Shown: positions 23,895 to 35,422, numbered from the stretch's first letter. The stretch: 64,000 nucleotides of DNA from Amanita rubescens (GCA_015039365.1 WION01000250.1:1-64000); one strand, 5' to 3'. The notes: a model not told the origin generated them from the letters alone. Numbers and translations are program-made.

Positions 23895-24420
23895 CATCGT
23901 ATGTCCGAGTCAGCGGTAAGTACGCGGAGCGTTCCGTTTTTTCATGTCATGGTCATATCGAGGTTGACGAGTGTTGAGCTAGCCGTATAGTACGACGTTG
24001 GAATTTTCCGACTTGGTTCGTGTGACGTGATGATTCAACAGTCTCCTATTGCAATGAATGAATTCCAGTCCTTTCCTATTTCAAACTCTAGCCTTCGTCC
24101 ACCTCTTGCACAAGAATCTCGAACTCTCTGGTGTTTGGTGGAAGGCAATCCAAATCCATACGACGTCTTCGACATTCCAATTGGTGCCAACGTCACTCGA
24201 TTGAAGGCAATGATAAAGGAGAGAATCAAACGTCTCTATGACACAGACCCTGACGACTTGAAGCTTTTGAAGGTCATTCCTTTAATACCAAGGGCGTGCA
24301 CCTTCTGACTTTCTCTTTCAGCTCAATATGATGGTTCCTATCGATCCGGATCATGGTCTCGCGCAGTGATTAGCAGACCTGGGTAACATCGCCGCGTATT
24401 CGAGAGAGTTGAGTTCTGGG
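23895..24420 (+). pseudogene. Crinkler head copy with promoter, truncated by nonsense
   Basis: Inverted copy of the Crinkler locus at 11050-11580. The 5' flank is shared (TCCGAGTCAGCGGTAAGTAC at 23905 matches the reverse strand near 11550). The head exon (24054-24270, RTLWCLVEG to LLK) and the first intron are intact, and exon 2 reads LNMMVPIDPDHGLAQ. A C to T change then makes TGA at 24367-24369, where the working gene has CGA. Similarity stops near 24418, just after the GAGTTGAGTTCTGG segment, so the NTPase and nuclease parts are missing. The head exon alone could still give a short protein (about 90 aa). Confidence 0.85.
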
Positions 24421-24804
24421 GACCTTGTTCTCCGATTACGTCCGTGGTACGTGCAAGGGTTGGTTCTGAGGGCGGTGAAACACCATGTTTGGGGGTGGAG
24501 AAACGAAGACGGTTTAGCGCCCTGGGGTGAAGAATCACCCGCAACCTGTAAAGGCGTCCAGAAATAAGAAGCTTTGACATCGGCTCCTTCCGGTATGTGC
24601 ACAAGGTCATACGCGTAGCGTTACTAGTACTAGCAGATCTATTCATAAGAACCCGGGCAAGTCGATGATACCTCCATGCACAAAGGTAGCGAGCAGATAT
24701 CGGGAAAGTGCTGCACTGCGGTACAATGCGACTACTGTTGCAAGACTCCGCTGTTCGCTATTGTCACTAAAAATCTGTATTCTTCTACTATTAAACAGAC
24801 TTAC
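24421..24804. other. unassigned flank past the pseudogene breakpoint
   Basis: No recognisable sequence beyond the copy's break; includes the 3' flank of the amidase gene. Confidence 0.3.
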
Positions 24805-26024
24805 CTATTGACCAATCTGTAAATATCTCTGAACCCACACGAGCCCACCGCCCTCCTCAGAGGGGTCCATAATACATGAAAAATGAGTACATTCATTCTT
24901 CACAGGCTCTTCTTTGAGCCATTCCTTGAACTCACTCAACGACCTCCGATTGCGTCGCGTCGATATCCTCTTCCGCATTATGCATTTTTTCCTCGTGACG
25001 CTGTCTGTAATGATGGCCTCGGCCGCACCGCCCTTGATCCCATGTTTATGCAAAAGCTGAACAAGCTCGCGTTCGGATAAATGCTCCATGTCTTGATCGT
25101 GATTCGCGCACACGAGGAAATCGTCCGATGTATGATGGGTTGCTGAAGCAAGGTCTCGCTCGATTACGAGCACAGAAGTAGGGGAGCAGAAAGTCAGGTA
25201 GCAGGAGGATAGTCGCGTTTTGGGATGAGTCGCCCATTGTATTAAGTCGGTGACTGTTTGAGGGGGACCTGGGGAGAGAAGAATTCCACGGAGATGACTG
25301 GGGACGGAGCGACGGAAGCCCGTGAGCATGAGAAACTGGTGAATTCGGTGGTGGATGAGCGAAGAGGTAGAAATGAGGCTTGCGCGGTAGTTGAAAGATA
25401 TCGAGAGTCCTTCCCTGCTCACCAATAGAAATAACAGAGGGTCAATGCAACGGCACGACTCACCTAACACCTGTAAGGACACCAGTGTACCCAGCATAAG
25501 TTACTCCCCTGGCAAGACCATTTTGTTAATATTCATGATAAGTTAAAAAAAACGCACCTAGCAACAACCTTCCCGTCCCGCACGTACTCGACCCTCACAA
25601 TCAACTCCCTTAGCGGGTCCATCTCCCAATCCAACCCTCTCAAATGTATCATCCTCTCCTGCTCTCTCTCCGAGCCCCGTAACATCACACCCGCGCTCAT
25701 ACACCCCGAAAACAGATCCAGCAAAGTGTTGTACGCCACGGCGAGATACATCTCAATCCCTACATTCCGCGCAATAGCTTGAATCTCCTCCGTCTCCTCT
25801 TTTGAATACAATCTCCGCAGTAACAGCTTCTTCCCCCACGTCAGCAATACTCTAGCCACCCACGAGACGCCGAGAAACTGGACTGTCTCATCGTATAAGA
25901 CAGAGAGACCGATAAGTTTGGTTTTGTAATCGGAGCAGAGTTTTACATAACGAAGATGCGGTGGAAGAGAAAGGTCGACAGTGTAGAGAGGAGGAAGATC
26001 GTCGCTTCTTAAGCTGTTGGACAT
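24805..26024 (-). CDS. acid-ceramidase/NAAA-like amidase
   Basis: Three exons (26024-25558, 25508-25464, 25414-24805; 1122 nt, 373 aa) with 49-nt introns. The protein follows the fungal acid ceramidase-like (linear amide C-N hydrolase, choloylglycine hydrolase clan) layout. An N-terminal domain comes first. YNTLLDLFSGCMSAGV then contains the presumed nucleophilic Cys at which the precursor self-cleaves. IHLRGLDWEMDPLRELIVRVE (Arg/Asp of the active site), VARGVTYAGYTGVLTGVRE across both introns, and a C-terminal region follow. In animals such enzymes hydrolyse ceramide or N-acylethanolamines; the fungal substrate is unknown. The N-terminus lacks an obvious signal peptide, unlike the lysosomal enzymes. 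The last about 100 residues are less conserved. Confidence 0.82.
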
Positions 26025-26162
26025 GGTTGACGGTGTATGCTCGATTGAGTCGACTATTATTGTAGCATCTACGACATTGCGTCACTCAACTCGCTGCGCT
26101 CGTTATACTCCGATTCCTTCACTGGCACGAGCTCCACCACAACACGTCGCGCCTTTTCCATA

Positions 26163-26590
26163 ATGGCCGACGACCTTTTCGACTACACGTCAGGGCGCTG
26201 GGCGTAAGTCTCATACATGTTGTTCTATAGCGCATATTTCTGACCCGTAATCCAACTTGTTCAGATTTAACGATGCGCAGAGCGGAGGCTCGTTTTCGAC
26301 GTGGGGCTACGTCGACTTGCAGCGCAGTCCGTTGGTCGAAGTCCTGCAGATGTCGTCAACTTATCAAACCTCGCCGACTCGCGGATTCAATCGTACCTTC
26401 CTCATCACCTTGCACAACGACTTCCAAAATGGTCGCTCGTATTCCAGTTGTGCGGTTGTCTTATTACTCTACTCTCATGTCTCCTGATATTTATCACGAA
26501 AACATACCAGCGTGCCACTGGTACTGTTAGGAATTCGGTAGTGGCGAGGGACGTGTGTAACCAGGTGAATATAGGTGTCCACTGAGGCGC
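26163..26590 (+). pseudogene. APH-family gene relic (5' part)
   Basis: The first exon (MADDLFDYTSGRW) and a 50-60 nt intron are intact and typical of the fungal aminoglycoside-phosphotransferase-like genes. The family sequence then continues in three frames: FNDAQ (frame a), RAEARFRR (b), LRRLAAQSVGRSPADVVNLS (c), GFNRTFLITLHNDFQ (a), MVARIP (b). At least four small indels are needed, so it is dead. Similarity fades after about 26460, with no kinase core left. It is unrelated by position to the intact APH-like gene at 50.7 kb. Its end is part of the inverted duplication (see the repeat at 26440-27600). Confidence 0.85.
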
Positions 26591-26673
26591 GAGGGTGAGC
26601 GAACGTTCTCAGATGGGGGCACGCAATCCTATTTATGGAAACGCTACCGTAGGATATTCAACCTTTGCCTATG

Positions 26674-27389
26674 CTAGGAAGCCGCCGCCAAACTAATGAC
26701 ATGTTGCGGTTCAAGGTTGAATATAAGTTCATTAACGTATTCGCTGTTGGATATCAGGTCACATGTCCGCGCCATGGCGAAATGGTCCTGCTTCTCCTCG
26801 ACGGTGAGATGGCGCATCTGGAAGATGCCACCCTGGTTTTGGATTTCGATAATAGGCGTTCCGGAAGAAAACAAGAGATTTCCCTATCAAGCGCGTAAGT
26901 TACCTCACATTCTAAACCACCGTGGTTAAAACTGACATTGGGGTTAAAGTGTTCTGTCAAGGCCCATGTGCCAAGCAGAACGGAGTTTGGACCGTAGATG
27001 GGGGTGGTTCGGTGATCCTTCAGGAGCGGAAATTCACCATTGCGTGCCCCACACTGCTCCGGACCGGTTTTCTTTTTCATCCGCAATCGTGCGAATTTGG
27101 CATGCGATACTTTTATGACGCCTGTAAGGACAGGATGACTCGGTATGCGTCCAACATCAAAAAAAATCACGTCATCCAAATTCCGTCCCTTGCCCTCTGC
27201 TGATAGAGGTACCCGTTCCACTCGAACCCACGCTTGCCCGAGGTCGTTAACGAAGCGGTAGTGTAGAAGAGGTTGCCATTGGGACATGTGCTCTGGAGTA
27301 GATGCTGGTTGAACCGGCGGAGGAGGAGCCATCACAAAAGAACTGAGCGCGAAGACAAGCAACGCGTAAGAATATAACTTGATCGACAT
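26674..27389 (-). CDS. small secreted protein, local family member 1
   Basis: Two exons (27389-26904 and 26832-26674; 645 nt, 214 aa). The N-terminus is a clear signal peptide (hydrophobic residues 5-19) with a likely cut before APPPP. The mature protein holds a Pro-rich start, then mixed hydrophilic sequence. The exon 1/exon 2 join lies after GGLECE, phase 0, exactly as in the neighbour at 28347-29135. No domain recognised. The two intact members share start, intron position and an upstream element; between them only scattered residues match (WQPLLHY/WHDLLHS, W.RV, GTW/GMW). Possibly an apoplastic or cell-wall-associated protein; function unknown. Confidence 0.75.
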
Positions 27390-27499
27390 CCTTTTATAGG
27401 TTGGTAGACGATATTTCAGTGGCTAATTACAGAATAATTTGAAAGGACTTACTCGGATGTAACGGACAAATGTTTTTAGACGATTGGAAAACGTTGAAG

Positions 27500-27521
27500 G
27501 TGGAGACCGGCTCTGAGGTTT
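27500..27521 (-). promoter_or_regulatory. shared upstream element of the secreted-protein family
   Basis: GTGGAGACCGGCTCTGAGG on the plus strand, about 110 bp upstream of the ATG and about 20 bp from a TATATA box at 27543. The same element precedes the other two family members (29242-29263; 35287-35308). It probably marks the transcription start region or a binding site. Confidence 0.6.
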
Positions 27522-27600
27522 GCGGGGGGCCGAAGCACTGACTTATATACCAACGGGGTGCGTTGCAAGCTAGCCTCCTTGTATCCATGGTATGTGATGC

Positions 27601-28346
27601 CAGCCTTGTCACTGTCGGATCTTTTAAATTTTTTGATCTCCTATATGTCGAAGTTTAATCACCTGCCAGCTTTTAATCTGAGTAGCCTGAGATTGAAGAT
27701 GTGGTCATTGTGAGAGGCTGATAATGTGGGGATAGAGAAGTGGAGGATCTGTTGTTATTTTTTTTGGGCTGGTTGAGTTGAAGCAACGTCCGTTGTTATG
27801 CTGGTGGTTGCGGTGATTTCGGAATTGACCCCCCCGGCATCACTTGATGGCGCATGGGTAGTACAAGGTAGTACAGACAAGCATGCGGTACTGTTTGCCA
27901 TCATATCATCTTGATTCAAAAATAAAAAAAATAAAAAAAAATAAACATCACCCAAGTCCTTTCGGTGGAATGTGTCTCCTTTTGTACAAATCTTTTCCGG
28001 AGGTTGATGCATGGATTGTAGTAAGGTGCCCAAGATACGCGGTGCGGGTTGTGAGATGATGATACGTGGCAAGGAGTGAACAGGCCACGATACGATCATC
28101 GCCGCCCCATGTAGGCACAGGGACAGCCAGTTGTCCCTAATTTTGTCCTTGCGATAGTTACTATCAAAAACGTTCTCAATGAGCATACCTTTTGAAGTTG
28201 TCGAATCGTGTAAAAAGACTTGAGGGTCAAAAAATCCGTGTCAGACATTCAAGCGCGGAATGCTACTTTGAATATATATCATAAGCGCTCAGGCACTTCC
28301 TTTACTACCTCGACATTCGGCTGCTTCCATTGCTCTCGTACCTCTC
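27601..28346. other. intergenic, no gene seen
   Basis: AT-rich with an A-run tract (27920-27945) and 3' flank of the second secreted-protein gene. No conserved frame. Confidence 0.4.
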
Positions 28347-29135
28347 CTATATCTCCCACGGCCGTTTGTTTTTGGGCCGCTCCCCATGAATGTGTACTTC
28401 CCAACTACTTTTTACTGTATTCTCCCTCGGTAAACGATCAAAATTATTTATCTTTGGGACTGGCAAAGGCCCGCCGGTATATATTGGCGCGGCGAAAAAC
28501 TGGACGCTCTTCATCTCTGCAGGCAAGAGAAGTTTCACGTCCCAGTGGGAGTACAGGTGATCATCATGATATTTGATTTCGATAATCTGGTGAGGCGATT
28601 TTAAGACTCCCTGTAAAATCGTGAGCCATTTCCCAAATCATGGTAAAAAAAAATCACTGACCTCACGCCTAAGGTCCGTGATATGAATATTAGCCCACAT
28701 CCCAGTCAGAAATACGGTTTTGAGGGTCCTCCCGGCGTTCAATGGTTCATTTTCAAACACCATTTTGCCCGGATGACTAGGGTCTTTCGGCATACGAAAC
28801 ATCGTCCAATCCGACGTGCAGCTTTCAAGTTTGTAATACGTTAGGCTTCCTCGATCGATTCGGATAACGTCACCCAGCTTCGGGAGATGCCATTGCAGTG
28901 TACCAACAGACCGAGGATTCTCAATCACCCGAAACCAGTAGTTGGTGTCAATGTAGTCACTGTGTAGAAGGTCATGCCATTGGAATGGGTCAACCTGAGG
29001 AGGTGCTGGACTGTTTGGGTGGTGTGGACCTGGAGAGTGTGGCGCCGTAACTATTATCTGGGGAGGAGGAGGAGCCACCACAAAAGAAACGAACACCAAG
29101 AGAAGCAGTGAGCAAGAGAATAACTTGGTTGACAT
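28347..29135 (-). CDS. small secreted protein, local family member 2
   Basis: Two exons (29135-28662 and 28610-28347; 738 nt, 245 aa). A signal peptide spans residues 1-20 (MSTKLFSCSLLLLVFVS, then APPPP). A Pro/His-rich spacer (about 22-45) comes next, then a body with WHDLLHSDYIDTNYW and GTLQWHLPKLGD. Intron phase (0, after RRE) and position equal those of member 1. The C-terminal exon differs from member 1 except for the start (GVLKSPHQIIEIK against a GGIFQMRHLT-type start). No known domain. It shares the promoter element and TATA box with member 1. Confidence 0.73.
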
Positions 29136-29241
29136 GCTGAAGTGAGTGGTCAGTATTTCAGACGCCAGTCACAGTATATAGCTTGTATATTGACTCACGA
29201 GTCAGACGCAGCGGATAGGAATTTTAAGGGGGCCTGTGAAT

Positions 29242-29263
29242 GTGGAGACCGGCTCTGGGGTTT
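29242..29263 (-). promoter_or_regulatory. shared upstream element, copy 2
   Basis: TGTGGAGACCGGCTCTGGGG on the plus strand, about 110 bp upstream of the member 2 ATG, with TTATATACC at 29284. Identical to the member 1 element except at the 3' end (AGG to GGG). Confidence 0.6.
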
Positions 29264-29498
29264 AGAGGGAGCCCAGGGACCGACTTATATACCCGCGCAG
29301 TGCCGCACTGGCAGTCGTACTAACATCAGATAAATCATATTTTGATGATGATAATTGTGAAAAGGATTGATCAGCTATAGATCAATTAGGTTACCATGAC
29401 GTTGAATGACTGGAAAGGTGCATTGCTATCGGTCAGCCGCTGATGCCATATATAAGTCGCCTAGTACGATGCACTAACTGGCTTAACGCCTGCCTCGA

Positions 29499-32400
29499 AT
29501 GATTCACCGTATGTGCGCTCCAGTAATCTTACCCAGATGAATAACTGATACGTTTACTTTCTAGTCTCGCCGTCACAATCGACCGTGAACTTTCCCTCCA
29601 GCTCTTCCAATCACTCCCATGTTCGCCCTCCTCACCTGCCATTCCGTCGAATTTCATTCCCAACCCCTACTTCGATCCTGAAGCGCCAATCCGTGGCGAG
29701 CGTCTCTTCCTTTGATTCATTACCAGAAGAGGTCGGAGGCGAGGCAGCCGACGCTTCCTTCCCCGTCAGCCTCAGTGCTACCACTCCGAATCTCGCGCCT
29801 ATTTCATGCCAGCACAAGTCCTCGTTAACCTCGTCTTCTACCTCGCTTATTGCCGCATCCCCTAGGAGGTCACGAAGGATATCCATCGAGTCCCCTCAGA
29901 GCCGCCGCCATAAAGAAGGACGCAAAACGAAGCAGTCCTCAGCAGCCGCTGATGCTTCAATAGCAAGTAACGTCACGATCGACAGCGCGTCTGTCAGAGA
30001 AGCTCGAGAGCAGAGAAAGCGCAAAATCATACATGAATTCTATGACACGGAAAAAACGTATGTCGATGGGCTGGATTTCATCTACCACGTATGTCCTCCT
30101 CTCTGCCGTTACTCTCAGCCCCCATGACCTGGTCTGCATTAGCACTTCCTCTCGCCTCTTATCGCCTCGCTCGAAACTTCCGAGCCTCTATTGGACAGAG
30201 CGGCTTTAACCAACCTGTTCTCAAACTTTATCGACATCTGGAACTTGCACAAGGCCTTCTTCGAGGCTCTGACGGAATACCTGTCACCCATGCCACTGTC
30301 CGCCACTGTTCTTGGTACCGCGGATCCCGCAATCTCGCAACCACCACTTCCCCTCTCTCCAATCCTCCTCTCCCATTTTCCTTACCTATCTCTCTACAAC
30401 CCCTTCATCACCGCCTTCCCTTCCATACTATCCGCCCTCGCTTCGCTCACCTCACCACCCTCGTTCTCCCACCCAAACCCAAACTATTCCAAACCCTTCT
30501 CCGAATTCCTCCTCAAACAAGAATCCGATCCGCAATGCGGTAAACTCAAATTCCGAGATTGGATGCTAACAATTGTGCAACGATGCCCGAGGTACCTGCT
30601 CTTGTTGAAAGATTTGAGGAGATGTACAGAGCCTACTGGTGGAGACGAACCCGATGAGGAAGGCGAATACGAGAAACTGGGACGTGTTCTTGATCTAGTG
30701 TCAAAGAGTAAGTTCAAGATGCGTTGCTCATATATAGTCAACTGTCGAACTAACTATTTCATTCCTAGTCACGTCCTCGCTCAACACCTCTCTCCAAACT
30801 CACGCAGAGACTCTTTCTCTCATTTCCTTGCAACGCTCCACCACCAACATCCCGCTCTCTCCTCCCTTCCAGTTCGTCCTTCCCGGGCGCAAGCTCCTCA
30901 AACGCGGACCGTTATACCAAATCGAGAGAAGTGAACCACCAAGGGAAAGAGAGTTCCTTTTATTCTCAGATTGCCTCGTTTGGTTAGCGAGAAAGTGGGG
31001 TAGCGGCGAGCTCGAAGACGCGTTGGGCGAATGGCGCGGAAGGATAAGCTCGAAAATCATCGGGAGTTCCGAGTCGGTGGCAGACGCGAACGCAAAACCC
31101 TTTTATGGCAATAGAAACAGGTGTATGAGCGAGGCGCATTTGCCATTGGCTTCTTCGGCCGTGAGGTCTACTCCTCCGCCTTCGCCTCGGGGGATGAGAT
31201 TTCCTCTTGTTTCTAAGCCCAAGAGACACTCTATGGCGGGTATACCCAGCACTACAAATGGTGGGAACGGGAACGGAGGGGGAGGTATGGACGAACGATG
31301 GGTGTACAAGGGTCGCCTGGATTTGGTCGACGTCGAGGTTGTCGTGTCTTCTGAATGGGGCGGCGAACAACGACGGTTTGAGGTGTTGAGTCCTGAAGGA
31401 AGTTTCGCCCTTTATGCAGGTGAGATAGTCTCGTCACGAGCTTTCTTCGCCAATCGTTCACCGTGCTCGCCTTAGCGACAGAACACGACAGAGATGAATG
31501 GGTGGGCAAAATCCGTCAGGCCAAGGCGCAGCTATTGGTTTCGCTCAACGTGACCAATCCGAATTCGACTTTGACGTCGTCGGCGTCTACACATCACGTC
31601 AGAAAGTCGTTGCAAGCGTTACCCTTTCCACCGGCCGCGTCGTCTGTGTCTCTGGTAGACGGTAAAAGTCCAGGCCGAGCGAAAGTTGAAAATCTCAACG
31701 AAACGTCCGGCAGAAGGAGAAAAGTTGATCACTGGGTACCTGCTATCTGGATACCGGACGAGAAAACGAGGGAGTGTATGCGCTGTGGCCAAGGATTTGG
31801 TTGGAGAAGGCGCAGGCACCACTGCAGACTCTGCGGACGATGCGTGTGTGGGGGGTGTTCCGAAAAGGTAGGCCTCAGGTACTCGTTTTTTTCCATATGC
31901 GATTGTCGACAATGCGTGTTTGACAGACATTCTACATCACGGACGCAGGAGACGATGACAGCTCGAGCAAACCGGCTCGAGCTTGCAACGTGTGTTACGA
32001 GACGGTTTTCCCTGTCCTAGATCCAGAAGCAGAGTATGGTAGGGATCAGAATGATTCGGATCTCAATCGTAATTCGAATGACGAGGTCAACTCGCATAAT
32101 CGGGACACCATAACATCGCTGTCTAATTTTGCCGCATGGCTTTCGACACCCTCGTTTTCAGTCCAGGCGAGCGGCACCGATTCGGCACCTTCGTCCCCTA
32201 GAGCGCTGATGGGGATGGACTTTGAGAGAACATCTGGAGCGCGGATGGGTGAGGTTCCGCTTGTAGATGGAAGGAAAGGAAGGCTGAGGCTGAAGTCGTT
32301 GAACGGTAAAGGTCCGAACCCCAGACCATCAAGTAGTTTGCACGTGTTGGAAGGGTTCGGCGAAGGTGCTGAGGGCGTGGTCAGGGACGAGAGCTCCACT

Positions 32401-32916
32401 GGCAGTCACGATCAAAACGGGTGTCAGGGTCGTCGAGAACAACTGCTCAATTCGCCAACGCCTGGTGCAACTGTACCCATTGGTGTTGATGAACCTTCTC
32501 GGCAGCAGGAACAGGTCCAACAGGAGCAGCACACGTCTGCGAAGCCTGTCGAGTCAACGGTGAAGAGGAAAAAGCGGTTTTCCCTGCCTGCGATCGCCTT
32601 GCAGCCTTTGAACGTCACTGCGCGTACGGTGCCTATGGGCTCGGGTAGTGGGATAACTGAGGGATCTTCGCCAGGTGGTATGGTTGCAAATGGAGCGAAG
32701 GAAAGGGAAAGAACGAGGAGGTTCTCACTCGTTCTGGGAGGTCGGTATCAAAGCCGGTCGAGTCTTTCGCTTCCACTTAGTGAAGGGGACAATGACAGGA
32801 GAGGAGGGGATAATGACAGGAAAGCTTCTGGAACTGGAACGGGAGAGAAGAGTGTTGTGGTTATGAAGCTGAGCGAGCTTTTAAAGAGCTCGAGCTCAAG
32901 AACGAGAATGGGATGA
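29499..32916 (+). CDS. FGD-like RhoGEF with PH and FYVE domains
   Basis: Six exons (29499-29508, 29565-30088, 30143-30707, 30769-31419, 31476-31867, 31927-32916; 3132 nt, 1043 aa). After a disordered Ser/Arg N-terminus, a DH (RhoGEF) domain starts at KRKIIHEFYDTEKTYVDGL and contains the conserved CPRYLLLLKDL. A PH domain follows (GRKLLKRGPLYQ, then the WVGKIRQAK helix), split by a Ser-rich insert. A FYVE zinc finger comes next (WIPD, CMRCGQGFG, RRHHCRLCGRCVC), with the last Cys pair after an intron (CNVCYE). FGD proteins activate Cdc42-type GTPases and the FYVE finger binds PI3P, tying actin control to endosomes. The last about 330 residues are low-complexity. Exon 1 codes only three residues plus one base. 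Confidence 0.92.
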
Positions 32917-33049
32917 TTGGTATGGGACCTTTTTTGATTGTTGCGGGATCTTGTACTCTTTGCATTGTTTCAATAGCATCTGGCACGGTAATGAATATTA
33001 TGACTAGTACCGCGACGTTTTATCCGTAGATCACTTGAACTACTACAGC

Positions 33050-35080
33050 ATATGAGCCGTTTAGCGTAAGAATGAATGGATGTATAAGACGGTCAAGTTA
33101 GGTCATGGGTGACTGCATGGATTTCGCATGCGTGTGCAACATAGCATCCAATAAAGGCTGCGGTTCAGACAAAGGCCTCTCGAGATCATGGTACTCTCCA
33201 CCAGATACGCGCGATGGGACCTGGAGAACAACGCGTCCTTGGGAAGCGCTGTTGTCGAACCACGACCTGTTCAGCTTGACTCCGAGGGGGTATTAGATGA
33301 TCGGTGATCGACGTCCTGGCTGGAGACCCTGACTGGCGAGATATCTATGTGGATTGATATCGGTATCGACCCATCTTGTTCATTGTTTTTGAAGAGACGA
33401 TATATGCACGGTATCACGACATTTAGGTTGCAAACCATCAGTGCTACCGCACCCTGAATATGTTGTTAGCAGTGGGCCCAATTAGAAACAACAGGCGAAG
33501 CGCATTTACTCTGACTTGAAGGACGGTTTCGGACAACTTGAACAGACTCTTAAATTGGTTGGGGGAGTACGCCAAATTGCATACTGTCTTTACAATTGCG
33601 AAAATAGAAGATAGAACCGAAACGCTGAAGACAGTGCGGACCAGAAATCGGTCGGTTTTGGACAGTCTGAGGCCTCGTAACATGTGAAGAGGGATAAATA
33701 CAAGGAAGGTATCACCGATGATGGACACTTGAAATGCTCAAAAAGTTAGCTTGCGACATGTGGCGGTATAACGGAAAACATACAGACGGTGAAAAAAAGT
33801 TGCTCTACATAACCCATACAAGATGCGGGGACTGGGAAGTCCGGGTCAAACGCAGAACAACGGATACACTCCAACACCATGACGACTATCCATATAAGAA
33901 AGAACACGATAATGAGAGCGGCGACGCAATGCTTTCTGATCACATCTTCCTTTGCGATCCTGTAGATCGAGAATGCGACCCCAATGCGAGACGACCTGGT
34001 AATCCATAGAATATGCATATCAGCCTCGGGCCCAACGCCGTCACAGAGCCAAACTTACCAAACGACGCATGGCAGCAGAAGTGCCGCAACCCACATACGC
34101 ACAACGGCGCGCATTTCGGTTCCGGGCTCACTTCCTGCTGTCAGCGTTCAACAAGCCCTGTCAGCAGGCAGAGTCCATTCTTAGAACACCCTCGTACCGG
34201 GATGCAATGGCCATACCCATATGCTCAAAAAGAGCCCCACATCCGAGGTCAGAGTACTTGCTGCCAATAAATCATCCCAATAGTATTGTTTTGTCCTATA
34301 ACGGTGCCCATGCCGAAAAACCGCCAGGCTCATCGCAAGCAGGTGTACTGGGAGAACGATAACTGGGGGGACGCATCATGGTGAACCGTGAAACATTTGA
34401 ACGCTAGAACTGCTCACCTCTGAGATTCATGGAACGGTAGCGCGTCCGAGTCAGCTCGCATACTTATAGTCCTATGCAGGGTTTCGACAGGGAAAGCGAG
34501 GATATAACCATTGAGAGGTCATTAACACAAAAATAGGAGTAAAGTCCAACTCATGTCATGGATATGATCGATCCATACTATTCAATTGCCTCTACCGTAA
34601 ACGAATGTTGTGGTGACGGACGGCAACTAAAATTTTAAAAGCCGTATCTTCAAGGTATTAGCATACATCATGTGTGCGTCTTACATGACGCATGATGCTC
34701 AATGCTTGCCAGGCAAAGTTTGTGGCCCAATGGTTAGACATTGATGTCGCCCGTCGCTTCGTTCGCTGCTTTTCTATGGTCCAAAATATGTTTTGAACGA
34801 ATTCGAAATACGTACTAGTAGTAGTATTAGCTCCGACGACTGCGGAGAAACTACACGAATGCCGTCGGAGCAACAAAACACGATGACCGTCGGCACACTA
34901 CTTCGCGACAGGTTAAGGCACAATTTATTCATGATCGATGATCGCGTAATCGGTTATTCGCTTTCAAGATGCTAATCTCCCTAGGTCATTTGTACACTGG
35001 TCAAAATGCCAAGACCATGAGTATCCGCGGGTAATGGAGGAGCACAAGTTATCAAGGAAACGTTTTGGAAATGACACTGG
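33050..35080. repeat. 2-kb duplication, unit A
   Basis: Aligns by eye in direct orientation to about 36300-38285 (3.2-kb period). It covers receptor gene A, its promoter, the flank around 34450-34990 and a terminal TTATCAAGGAAACG segment. Unit A retains an open gene and unit B does not. Confidence 0.85.
33271..34430 (-). CDS. seven-helix membrane protein A (fungal rhodopsin-like/receptor-like)
   Basis: Six exons (34430-34418, 34362-34198, 34134-34059, 33995-33784, 33727-33510, 33453-33271; 867 nt, 288 aa). The layout is: helix 1/2 joined by a basic loop HRYRTKQYYWDDLL; an extracellular loop; a helix with RIGVAFSIYRIAK; a long helix (VFFLIWIVVMVLE); a Cys-bearing loop; IIGDTFLVFIPLHMLRGLRL; RFLVRTVFSVSVLSS; and a final helix with MVCNLNVVIPCIYRLF. 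This is the pattern of the large fungal seven-transmembrane rhodopsin-like/PTH11-related group. The ligand is unknown. The cytoplasmic tail is shortened relative to gene C by a one-base shift and a stop at 33271. Confidence 0.75.
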
Positions 35081-35179
35081 CGCACTGCAAACAGCACCAA
35101 ACACTGAGGTCCTGGATGTCACGCGTCACGCAGGGTCTGCAAGTACTGTCTTTATTTTTTTAGGTTCCATTGCCATACT
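34431..35179. other. promoter and flank of receptor A
   Basis: Shared almost throughout with 37592-38285. No gene seen; several AATTTATTC/GATGATCG-type motifs are common to both units. Confidence 0.4.
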
Positions 35180-35286
35180 AGCAAAATTACTTGTTGCGAC
35201 GTTCATCTACTGGCCTCGCATACCATGGATACAAGGAGGGTCTTATAGCGTACCCCGTTGATATTTAAGTCGGTGCTTTCTCCCGC

Positions 35287-35308
35287 AAACCTCAGAGCTG
35301 GTCTCCAC
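35287..35308 (+). promoter_or_regulatory. shared upstream element, copy 3 (dead gene)
   Basis: AAACCTCAGAGCTGGTCTCC, the reverse-complement match of the elements at 27500 and 29242, with one change. It lies 115 bp before the ATG of the dead copy. Confidence 0.6.
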
Positions 35309-35422
35309 CTTATCGAACCCACGCATCTAAAAACTTTTGTCCGTTATATCGATATCCGAGTCAGTCCTGGTAAATTATACTGTATTAGCTACTGATATAT
35401 ATCGTCTACCAACCTATAAAGG

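Larger units (their letters stand above)
26440..27600 (+). repeat. segmental inverted duplication, arm 1
   Basis: Aligns by eye in inverted orientation to about 35180-36175. The copy covers the tail of the APH relic, the flank with GAAACGCTACCGTAGGATATTCAACC (split by substitutions), the whole secreted-protein gene, its promoter and 5' flank up to a CATACCATGGATACAAGGAGG-like boundary. Arm 1 keeps an open gene; arm 2 is degraded. Confidence 0.85.
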
